From Gemmatimonadota bacterium (GTDB lineage Bacteria > Gemmatimonadota > Gemmatimonadetes > Gemmatimonadales > GWC2-71-9): DNA of 5,976 nucleotides. Both the position numbers and the translations under genes were made by a program. Each line of letters opens with the position of its first letter. Positions within the stretch are counted from its first letter, which is position 1. Below are positions 1-5,543 of the stretch, piece after piece. The DNA lies in NCBI GenBank assembly GCA_029862935.1, contig JAOTWK010000230.1, positions 1-5,976 on the forward strand, given 5' to 3'. The notes under the pieces were generated by a model, which was not told the origin of the DNA, made no database searches, and was given only the letters and a program-made list of their open reading frames with translations.

Positions 1-607
1 CGTCGGGCCCACCAGTCGGCACATTGATGTTCAAGAGCATCGGCGGGCGGATTGCACCCGCCTCTTTCAGCTGTTGGATGATTCGTTTCGTGTACCCCGC
101 CGCCACGGCATAGTCCTGCGATGCGCCGATGCGAACCGACGCGGCAATGGCGGGAAGCCCGTGCAGCGCTGCCTCACGGGCGCCGGCAACGGTGCCCGAG
201 AGCCACGCGTGCGCCCCCGTGTTCTCGCCAGTGTTGACCCCGGCAACCACGAGATCTGGCAGCGTGTCCATGAGAGATGTCAACGCGAGCCGGACGACGC
301 TCGCGGGCTTGGCGTCGACCACGAACCACCGGACGCCGTGCGGGTTCCCCACTTCCCGGACCGAGATCGGCTCCCGATATGTGATGCCATGTCCCGTCCC
401 ACTCTGTTGCTCGAGTGGTGCAGCCACCACGACCTCGCCAATGGTCACGAGAGAATCGACGAGCGCCAGTAGACCCGGAGCCTGGTAGCCGTCGTCGTTT
501 GCTACGAGGATCCGCAGCGGGCGTTCCGTCTTGACGTCTTGCGCAAGTACCGCCGGGCCCGGTATAACAGCGAGGGCCACGAGGGCGGCGAGGGGACGTG
601 GGAGCAT
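1..607 (-). CDS. surE: SurE-type 5'/3'-nucleotidase with signal peptide (partial, 3' end outside window)
   Basis: SurE enzymes are metal-dependent phosphatases that remove phosphate from nucleoside 5'- and 3'-monophosphates. Reading the minus strand from the ATG at 607 gives 202 codons with no stop up to the window edge. Family motifs are clear: RILVANDDGYQAPGL at residues 32-46 (metal ligands D38 and D39), QQSGTGH near 67-73 (S69 as the next ligand), GVNTGENTG at 123-131 (N125 as the last ligand) and SGTVAGAREA at 137-146. The family is usually about 250 residues, so some 50 C-terminal residues are missing. Residues 1-22 form a Sec-type signal (arginine, hydrophobic core, VLA before Q23), so the mature enzyme is probably periplasmic, whereas classical SurE is cytoplasmic. 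The start is supported by GAGAGG (complement of 616-621), 8 nt upstream. It is transcribed divergently from the alkaline phosphatase gene. The family call is very secure; location is inferred. Confidence 0.95.
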   Translation of the reverse strand, partial: MLPRPLAALVALAVIPGPAVLAQDVKTERPLRILVANDDGYQAPGLLALVDSLVTIGEVVVAAPLEQQSGTGHGITYREPISVREVGNPHGVRWFVVDAKPASVVRLALTSLMDTLPDLVVAGVNTGENTGAHAWLSGTVAGAREAALHGLPAIAASVRIGASQDYAVAAGYTKRIIQQLKEAGAIRPPMLLNINVPTGGPD

Positions 608-704
608 CCTTTCTACCTCTCGACGTGTAAGAGTGAGTGACGCAGGTCCGGCACGATGTGCTGGGTCTCTAAAGGGAACCGATTCAACACCGTAGGGCAA
701 CGTC
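608..704. other. Divergent intergenic region between surE and the phosphatase gene
   Basis: This 97-nt stretch must hold the 5' signals of two divergent genes. On the plus strand TAGGG at 693-697 is a plausible ribosome binding site, 7 nt before the ATG at 705. On the minus strand GAGAGG (complement of 616-621) serves surE. A weak -10-like TCTAAA lies at 668-673 with no recognisable -35 at the usual spacing, so no promoter is called. I see no Pho box (paired CTGTCAT-like repeats) and no hairpin. Confidence 0.5.
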
Positions 705-1802
705 ATGATACGAACACGCACGTGGATGTCTGCTGTCGTCGTGGGGGTTGGCCTTGTTGGCGCATGTGCCAGTGCCAGAGGAACGCCTACCACCATCCCC
801 TCAGAAGCTCCGCCCCGCATCATTCTATTCATCGGCGACGGCGTCGGTCTAGCATATTGGACGGCCGCGCGATTCGCAGCAGACGCGTTGACCATCGATG
901 CGTTCCCTGTCGTGGGCCTGGTCGACGTTCAGCCAGACTCTGGCCGGATTCCGGACAGCGCCGCAAGTGCGACCGCCTACGCCGCGGGCATCAAGACCTA
1001 CAACGGCGCCATCGGTGTCGGACCGGACAGCCTCCCGGTAGTTACCGTCCTCGAGGTCGCCGCGGAACGGGGTATGGGCACCGGGTTGGTAGCCACCTCC
1101 CGGATTACCCATGCCACGCCGGCCTCGTTCGCGGCGCACGTCCCGAGCCGCCAAATGGAATGGGAGATCGCCCGGCAGATGGTCGCGCAGCGCCCAACCG
1201 TGGTACTCGGTGGCGGGGCCGGCGTGTTCGACGGCCGATTGCGACCTGATTCGGTCGACCTGCTTGGGTTGATTGCCGCCAATTACGCATTCGTAGAGAC
1301 CGCGGAGGCCCTCGTGGCGGTGCAGCTCGATACGGTGCAGACGCTCTTCGGGCTGTTCGGCACCGGGCACATGCCACCAGCAGCCGCTCGCACACCCACA
1401 CTGGCTGAAATGACCGCAGCGGCACTGACCGTCCTCGATAAGAACCCGAGAGGGTTCTTCCTCATGGTGGAGGCGTCGCAGCCTGACTGGCGCGGGCACG
1501 GCAACCAATCGCTCGAGGACGTGACGGCTGAAATGCTCGATTTCGATCGTGCGATCGGCGAGGCGCTGGCCTACCAAGGCCGGCGATCGGAGACGCTCAT
1601 TGTCGTCACGTCCGACCACGAGACCGGCGGGCTCGCTCTCCAGTACGACAGCACCGGAACGCTGCACGCCGCGTACACGACGGGAGGTCACACGGCAACC
1701 ATGATCCCGCTGTTCGCCGGCGGACCCGGGGCAGAGCTGTTCGGTGGCGTCACATCCAATGATCGTGTCGGGCGCGAGCTTCTCGCGCTCGTCCGTCGCT
1801 GA
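705..1802 (+). CDS. Alkaline phosphatase, PhoA superfamily, predicted lipoprotein
   Basis: This is a phosphomonoesterase of the alkaline phosphatase family (Pfam PF00245 type), which hydrolyses phosphate esters outside the cytoplasm through a phosphoserine intermediate using two Zn ions and usually Mg. Visible active-site residues of the 365-aa product: D45 (FIGDGVG), nucleophile S85 in PDSAASATA, H136 and T138 in THATPASFAAH, the phosphate-binding arginine R149, E256, D261 and H265 in VEASQPDWRGHGN, D304 and H305 in TSDHETGG, and H329 in GGHTATMIPLF. These match E. coli D51, S102, D153/T155, R166, E322, D327, H331, D369/H370 and H412. H136 and W262 replace E. coli D153 and K328, the pairing known from Vibrio alkaline phosphatase. 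Residues 1-20 are a signal ending in VGAC, a lipobox with C21 as the lipidated residue. It is shorter than E. coli PhoA (about 450 aa), with little room for surface insertions. TAGGG 7 nt upstream supports the start. Confidence 0.95.
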   Translation: MIRTRTWMSAVVVGVGLVGACASARGTPTTIPSEAPPRIILFIGDGVGLAYWTAARFAADALTIDAFPVVGLVDVQPDSGRIPDSAASATAYAAGIKTYNGAIGVGPDSLPVVTVLEVAAERGMGTGLVATSRITHATPASFAAHVPSRQMEWEIARQMVAQRPTVVLGGGAGVFDGRLRPDSVDLLGLIAANYAFVETAEALVAVQLDTVQTLFGLFGTGHMPPAAARTPTLAEMTAAALTVLDKNPRGFFLMVEASQPDWRGHGNQSLEDVTAEMLDFDRAIGEALAYQGRRSETLIVVTSDHETGGLALQYDSTGTLHAAYTTGGHTATMIPLFAGGPGAELFGGVTSNDRVGRELLALVRR

Positions 1803-1827
1803 ACCGCGGAACCTGCCCCGCCGCGCG

Positions 1828-1840
1828 GTGATATATTCAC
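1828..1840 (+). promoter_or_regulatory. Extended -10 promoter overlapping a small inverted repeat
   Basis: GTGATATATTCAC contains TG at 1829-1830, one base, then TATATT at 1832-1837, which matches the extended -10 form TGnTATAAT with one mismatch. No good -35 exists at 17-18 nt spacing, as is common for extended -10 promoters. The same bases form a dyad: GTGA (1828-1831) and TCAC (1837-1840) flank a 5-nt AT-rich centre in an otherwise GC-rich stretch. The expected transcription start (about 1843-1845) falls at or next to the ATG at 1846, so the transcript may be leaderless. The dyad could be a binding site for a Fur/Zur-type repressor, but it is short and that role is a guess. Confidence 0.45.
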
Positions 1841-1845
1841 GAGCG

Positions 1846-2184
1846 ATGCTCCAGCGACAGCGACACCCGGACTTCCGTGCTGCCAAGCCTCTCACGGCGT
1901 TGGTCTATGCGGCGTTGGTCACGATGGTGCCGGTGCAGCACGCACTCGAGGAGTCAGTCGTCGCTGTGCCGTCCATCGAGGCCAATCACTCGGACGATTG
2001 TCCGAGGCTCCATGCGGGACCGGCATGTTTGTCTGCAGCACTTTCCCTCTTGGCGATGCCAACGGTGCGGCCGCGACTCGGGGTCAGCCCGTTGTCCGCA
2101 GATCGAGCGCCAGAAGAGCCCGTCGGGCGACTTGACCGTTCGTTGTTCCTCTACGCCTACCACTCACGCGCTCCACCCCTCTGA
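1846..2184 (+). CDS. Small exported or membrane-anchored protein with His/Cys cluster (unknown function)
   Basis: I do not recognise this 112-aa protein as a named family. Codons end mostly in G or C, as in the neighbours, which supports real coding. Residues 1-14 are basic (R4, R6, R11, K14), followed by a hydrophobic segment 15-30 (PLTALVYAALVTMVPV) that could be a signal peptide, possibly cut after A33, or a membrane anchor. The mature part holds H48, C52, H56 and C61 spaced H-x3-C-x3-H-x4-C (NHSDDCPRLHAGPAC), a candidate metal site or disulfide pair, then another hydrophobic patch at 61-72 and a C-terminus ending SRAPPL. Small His/Cys proteins near metal-uptake genes are known in several phyla, so a role in metal sensing, chaperoning or uptake is possible but unproven. 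The ATG at 1846 is preferred to the upstream in-frame ATG at 1744, which lies inside the phosphatase gene. It lacks a clear ribosome binding site but follows the extended -10 element closely. It heads the probable metal-uptake operon. Confidence 0.7.
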   Translation: MLQRQRHPDFRAAKPLTALVYAALVTMVPVQHALEESVVAVPSIEANHSDDCPRLHAGPACLSAALSLLAMPTVRPRLGVSPLSADRAPEEPVGRLDRSLFLYAYHSRAPPL

Positions 2185-2250
2185 CGTAGCTGCCCGTGTC
2201 GGCACGCGAGGTTGCGGCTTCACTGCGTAGCCTCCGTGCTTCACCTAATC

Positions 2251-2256
2251 AGAGGA
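2251..2256 (+). promoter_or_regulatory. Ribosome binding site for the porin-like gene
   Basis: AGAGGA lies 11 nt before the ATG at 2268. It decides the start: an in-frame GTG at 2196 would add 24 residues in front of a complete signal peptide and has no such site. Confidence 0.6.
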
Positions 2257-2267
2257 CGCCACACGCG

Positions 2268-3551
2268 ATGCGCATATTTGTTGTCGTCGCGGCCGTACTG
2301 ACGGCCGTGGGAACGCCAGTGCTGTCGGCCCAGCAGCCGACCGAGGCCTCCGACTCACTAGAGGCTGAAGTCCGGCGGCTCAAGGCGCGGCTCGATTCCC
2401 TCGAGCGCGTGCTCGAGCGTCTGCTGCGAGCGGAGGGGGATACGGCCACTGCCCGAGACGAGCTCGCAACGCTGCGTGCCGCGGCCCGGGCCGCGGCCGG
2501 AGAACAGGCAGGTGCGGATACGGCGGCGGCGCAGCAGTCACGCACCCGGGACCTCCAAATCCTCAATCCCGAGATCAGTGTCACGGGCGACCTGGTGGGA
2601 GCGTATGCCCACGCGGCGGGCGAATCGGGGTCCACCACCGCCGTTCCGCGGGAATTCGAATTCTCGTTTCAAGCGGCCCTGGATCCTTACACCCGCACCA
2701 AGATCTTCGTCACGCGCGAACAGGAGATCGAGATCGCAGGATTCCCCGAAGCAGACGGGGAGGAAGAGGGACACGGGGGATTCGAGATCGAGGAAGGTTA
2801 CCTCTATTGGGTCGGCTTGCCCGGTGGGATTGGTTTGAAGGCTGGCAAGTTCCGTCAGGAAATTGGCCTCTACAACCGATGGCACACGCACGCGCTCCTC
2901 GAGGTCGGGCGTCCGCTCGCGGCGGTCACGTTTCTCGGCGAGGACGGACTCATTCAGACGGGGGCCTCACTGACCTCGCCGGCGCTCAGCATCGGTCCGT
3001 CAACCCAGACCGCCCTGCTCGAGGTGACCACCGGGACCAACGATGCGCTCTTCGCCGGCGGGAACGACCTGAGCGTGCTCGGCCGCGTGCAGAGTTTCTG
3101 GGATGTGGGCCGCACGAGCTACTTCCAGGTCGGGGCAACGGGGGTGTTGGGTGAGAACGAGGAGGTTTCGCTCCAATCGCGTCTGCTCGGTTTGGACGTC
3201 GCGTACCGCTGGGAACCATCGATCTATCGAGGGATCTCGCTCAAAGGGGAATGGTACTTCGCAGAGCAGGACCTGGGCGGAGTCGTTGAGACTGGGCACG
3301 GCGGCTACGGACAGATGAACTTCCGACTCACCCGGTCGTGGATTCTCGGCGCACGCGCCGATTTCGTCGACGGGTATGGCAGCGCGCCTCACGTCGTGCA
3401 GGTGGTGCCGAGCCTCACATGGTGGCAAAGCGAATGGGTGCGGATCCGGCTGCAATACAACATGGTGCGGCCGGAGGGTGGCGAGGCCAATCACACGGTC
3501 CTGGCACAGGTCGTGTGGGCCATGGGACCGCACAAGCATGAGACTTACTAG
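2268..3551 (+). CDS. Outer-membrane porin-like beta-barrel with N-terminal coiled coil, probable metal (zinc) uptake
   Basis: The product is 427 aa. Residues 1-21 are a Sec signal (MRIFVVVAAVLTAVG core, LSA before Q22). Residues 30-54 form a coiled coil with regular heptads (L31, V35, L38, L42, L45, L49, L52), then an Ala/Arg-rich linker to about 90. The barrel starts near 99 with LNPEISVTGDLVGAY and continues with alternating polar/aromatic strands and many glycines to a final strand near 408-419. Coiled coil plus barrel is seen in trimeric porins, where the helices may touch peptidoglycan or assemble the trimer. An acidic loop at 161-176 (EADGEEEGHGG, then EIEE) and the C-terminal tail MGPHKHETY offer possible metal ligands. 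I see no TonB box or plug domain, so this looks like a porin and not a TonB-dependent receptor. The binding-protein gene begins 19 nt downstream, and similar proteins elsewhere are annotated as zinc-regulated outer-membrane porins. The metal role rests mainly on context; OM localisation is secure. Confidence 0.8.
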   Translation: MRIFVVVAAVLTAVGTPVLSAQQPTEASDSLEAEVRRLKARLDSLERVLERLLRAEGDTATARDELATLRAAARAAAGEQAGADTAAAQQSRTRDLQILNPEISVTGDLVGAYAHAAGESGSTTAVPREFEFSFQAALDPYTRTKIFVTREQEIEIAGFPEADGEEEGHGGFEIEEGYLYWVGLPGGIGLKAGKFRQEIGLYNRWHTHALLEVGRPLAAVTFLGEDGLIQTGASLTSPALSIGPSTQTALLEVTTGTNDALFAGGNDLSVLGRVQSFWDVGRTSYFQVGATGVLGENEEVSLQSRLLGLDVAYRWEPSIYRGISLKGEWYFAEQDLGGVVETGHGGYGQMNFRLTRSWILGARADFVDGYGSAPHVVQVVPSLTWWQSEWVRIRLQYNMVRPEGGEANHTVLAQVVWAMGPHKHETY

Positions 3552-3558
3552 GCGGGAC

Positions 3559-3563
3559 AGGAG
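3559..3563 (+). promoter_or_regulatory. Ribosome binding site for the metal-binding protein gene
   Basis: AGGAG stands 7 nt before the ATG at 3571, the strongest ribosome binding site in the window. It selects this start over upstream in-frame starts inside the porin gene (3376, 3538) and the later ATGs at 3607 and 3613, which lack such a site. Confidence 0.75.
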
Positions 3564-3570
3564 ACCGACC

Positions 3571-4665
3571 ATGCACACTCGTGCGTTGCGCGACCGGCAC
3601 TCTCCGATGGCCATGCGTCACGTCGCCTTCGGTGTGGCACTCGCGCTCGTTGCCGCGCACCCCGCGGTGGCACAAGAGCGGATTCAGGTTGTCACCACGT
3701 TACCGACCTATGCCGCGATCACCAGGGAGCTGACTGGCGATCTCGCCGTCGTTCGCTCGATTGCACGCGGGGACGAAGATCCGCACTTCGTGACCCCGCG
3801 GCCTAGCTTCGCAGCCATGATTCAGCGGGCCGACCTATTCGTGGTGACGGGCCTCGACCTGGAGCTCTGGGTCCCAACCCTGCTCGATCGGGCAAACAAT
3901 GCCCGCGTCGTCGAGGGTGCGCCCGGACACGTCCCAGCCTACGCCGGCATCTCATTGTTGGACGTCCCAGAGAGCGTATCTCGCGCCGGGGGGGACATCC
4001 ACGTGTTCGGCAACCCACACATCCACACCGATCCGATCAACGCCATCATCATTGCGCGCAACATTGCGGCCGGGTTGCGACGCGTGGATCCTGATCGGGC
4101 CGCCGTCTACGATGCCAATCTCGTTGCATTCTCGACGCGCATCATGCACCGTCTGTTCGGCGAGCAGCTGGTCGAGATGTTGGGCGAGGCAACGCTGTTC
4201 GATCTGGCCCGTGACCACCGCTTCTGGGACTTCGCGAGTCAACAGTCGTTCCAGAACAGACCCCTCAGCGAGTACGTCGGCGGCTGGCTGGCTCAGGCGG
4301 CACCATTCCGCGACAAGCGGGTGGTGTGCTACCACAAGAACTGGGCCTATTTCAGCGCGCGCTTTCGCATGACGTGCGCGATGTACGTCGAGCCCAAGCC
4401 GGGAATTCCGCCCGCGCCCGGACATGTCCGCGACGTCATCGATTTCATTCGGAGTGACCGTATCCCCGTGGTGTTCGCCGCCAACTACTTCAGTCGGAGT
4501 CAGGTTGAACGCGTTGCCTCGCGGACTGGCGCGATGGCAATTGTCGTCCCGGAGCACGTCGATGGCGAAGCCGACGTGAAGGACTACTTTGCGTTGGTCG
4601 ATCGATGGATCTCCGCGCTTGCAGGCGGGTTCACTGCCGCCGCCTCGCAAGGCTCGGCGCGATGA
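3571..4665 (+). CDS. Periplasmic metal-binding protein of a zinc/manganese ABC transporter (ZnuA/TroA-like, cluster A-I)
   Basis: This family captures Zn2+ or Mn2+ in the periplasm and delivers it to an ABC-3 permease. The product is 364 aa: a long basic N-region, hydrophobic core 18-29, and signal cleavage after AVA (34|35). Family features follow in order: VVTTLPTYAAI at 40-50, the first ligand H72 in GDEDPHFVTPRPS, ADLFVVTGLDLELWVP at 87-102, GNPHIHTDPINA at 147-158 (H150 as second ligand, with H144 and H152 nearby), CYHKNWAYFSARF at 253-265 (H255 as third ligand) and the NYF-S-Q-E motif at 305-313. The fourth ligand is less clear; E328 or H329 in VPEHV sits where PsaA/TroA have their aspartate. 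The long His-rich loop of many ZnuA proteins is absent, so zinc versus manganese cannot be settled. C253 and C269 could form a disulfide. The gene lies between an OM porin-like gene and the permease, which fits an envelope-spanning uptake route. Confidence 0.9.
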   Translation: MHTRALRDRHSPMAMRHVAFGVALALVAAHPAVAQERIQVVTTLPTYAAITRELTGDLAVVRSIARGDEDPHFVTPRPSFAAMIQRADLFVVTGLDLELWVPTLLDRANNARVVEGAPGHVPAYAGISLLDVPESVSRAGGDIHVFGNPHIHTDPINAIIIARNIAAGLRRVDPDRAAVYDANLVAFSTRIMHRLFGEQLVEMLGEATLFDLARDHRFWDFASQQSFQNRPLSEYVGGWLAQAAPFRDKRVVCYHKNWAYFSARFRMTCAMYVEPKPGIPPAPGHVRDVIDFIRSDRIPVVFAANYFSRSQVERVASRTGAMAIVVPEHVDGEADVKDYFALVDRWISALAGGFTAAASQGSAR

Positions 4666-4694
4666 AGGACCAACTGAACCTACGGACGGTGTAG
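4662..4694 (+). other. 10-codon mini-ORF coupling binding-protein and permease genes
   Basis: ATG at 4662 overlaps the binding-protein stop codon (ATGA, 4662-4665) and reads MKDQLNLRTV before TAG at 4692-4694, three bases ahead of the permease ATG at 4698. It is in the permease frame. It may only couple translation of the two genes: a ribosome ending at 4665 could restart, terminate at 4694 and restart again at 4698. It could equally be chance. It is too short for a functional assignment. Confidence 0.3.
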
Positions 4695-4697
4695 ACG

Positions 4698-5543
4698 ATG
4701 CTCGAGCTGATGGCTCCGGCCCTCGTGGCCGCTCTCATCCTGGTCGGCATCCACGGATACCTGGGGATCCACATCATCGCTCGAGGCGTGATCTTCGTAG
4801 ATCTCGCACTCGCGCAGGTCGCGGCGTTGGGCTGGGCCGCCGCTGGCCTCGGGCTCGGCCACACCGTGAGCTCTTTGACCGGGCTCCCGCAAACCACGGC
4901 GAGTTATCTGGTGGGACTGGCGGCGACCTTGATTGCAGCAGCCGTCTTCTCCCTGAGTCGCATGGAACACGAACGGGTGCCGCAAGAGGCGATCATTGGC
5001 ATTGTGTACGTGGTGGCTTCTGCGGTAACGATTCTGCTCGCCGCGCAGGCACCTCGTGGATCCGAACATGTCGAGCAGCTTCTCACTGGCAGTCTTCTGT
5101 GGGTGACGTGGCCCGAGATCGCGAAGACGGCCGTCGTGTACGGTGTGCTGGGCCTCGTCCACTGGATGCTGCGACACCGGTTTCTCACCATCTCGTTGCA
5201 CCCAGAACGGGCCCAAGCAGAGCGGTGGCGGGTCGCTGGGTGGGATTTCCTCTTCTATGCCCTCTTCGGCGTTGTCGTGACATCGTCCGTCGCTATCGCG
5301 GGCGTACTGCTCGTGTTCAGCTTTCTCGTGATTCCGGCCGTGATCGCCTTCCTCTTTGCCAAGACCGCGGGCCGGATGCTGTCGATCGCCTGGGTCACGG
5401 GTACGGCCGCCACCGTGCTCGGGTTGTGGGTGTCGTACGAGAGCGATTTGCCCACTGGCCCGGTGGTGGTGTGCGCGTTCGGACTCGCGCTCATCATTGC
5501 ACTCGTCACGCGGCGGATCGTCCGGCGCAAAGCCCCCGCGTGA
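4698..5543 (+). CDS. Metal ABC transporter permease, ABC-3 family (ZnuB/MntB-like)
   Basis: This 281-aa integral inner-membrane protein should form, as a homodimer, the channel through which zinc or manganese enters the cytoplasm. Hydrophobic segments occur near residues 5-27, 31-53, 69-86, 97-117, 136-157, 183-220 (two or more helices), 226-246 and 254-271, as expected for ABC-3 permeases. Family signatures: GYLGIHIIARGVIFVDLALAQVAALG at 20-45 (written as one run in the protein; key residues H25, R29, D35, Q40), the cytoplasmic coupling region HPERAQAERWRVAGWD at 168-183, GVLLVFSFLVIPA at 202-214 and DLPTGP at 250-255. The D-x4-Q form at 35-40 replaces the D-x3-H found in many ZnuB proteins. 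A weak GGACGG at 4684-4689 precedes the ATG by 8 nt. The next gene overlaps its stop by GTGA. The ATPase subunit needed for transport is not encoded within the window. Confidence 0.92.
   Translation: MLELMAPALVAALILVGIHGYLGIHIIARGVIFVDLALAQVAALGWAAAGLGLGHTVSSLTGLPQTTASYLVGLAATLIAAAVFSLSRMEHERVPQEAIIGIVYVVASAVTILLAAQAPRGSEHVEQLLTGSLLWVTWPEIAKTAVVYGVLGLVHWMLRHRFLTISLHPERAQAERWRVAGWDFLFYALFGVVVTSSVAIAGVLLVFSFLVIPAVIAFLFAKTAGRMLSIAWVTGTAATVLGLWVSYESDLPTGPVVVCAFGLALIIALVTRRIVRRKAPA

Noticed and set aside
74..488. Two plus-strand frames opposite surE
   Set aside because: The minus strand encodes SurE with all family motifs through this stretch.
656..1249. 197-codon plus-strand frame overlapping the alkaline phosphatase
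   Set aside because: Arg/Cys-rich product in an alternate frame of a certain gene.
1744..1845. Longer N-terminus for the small His/Cys protein from ATG 1744
   Set aside because: It would overlap the phosphatase gene by 59 bases and put 34 polar residues before the hydrophobic segment; the start at 1846 follows a promoter-like element.
1803..1845. Possible terminator after the phosphatase gene (CCGCGG and CCGCGCGG blocks)
   Set aside because: The GC blocks are self-palindromic but do not form a clear stem-loop with a following T-run.
849..1895. 348-codon minus-strand open frame opposite the alkaline phosphatase
   Set aside because: It lies antisense to a gene with complete catalytic motifs, has a Cys/Arg-rich composition and no recognisable domain; it is a typical GC-rich shadow.
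2196..2267. GTG start at 2196 for the porin-like protein
   Set aside because: It would bury the signal peptide behind 24 residues; AGAGGA precedes the ATG at 2268.
2268..3551. Porin-like gene as a TonB-dependent receptor
   Set aside because: No TonB box or plug domain is visible, and about 320 barrel residues are too few for a 22-strand receptor.
3000..3614. 204-codon minus-strand open frame opposite the porin-like gene
   Set aside because: Antisense to a well-supported signal-peptide/barrel protein, with no motif, signal or convincing ribosome binding site.
3952..4650. 232-codon minus-strand open frame opposite the metal-binding protein gene
   Set aside because: Antisense shadow of a gene with clear family motifs.
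4680..5216. 178-codon minus-strand open frame opposite the permease
   Set aside because: Low-hydrophobicity, His/Arg/Gln-rich translation of antisense DNA; the plus-strand permease explains the sequence.
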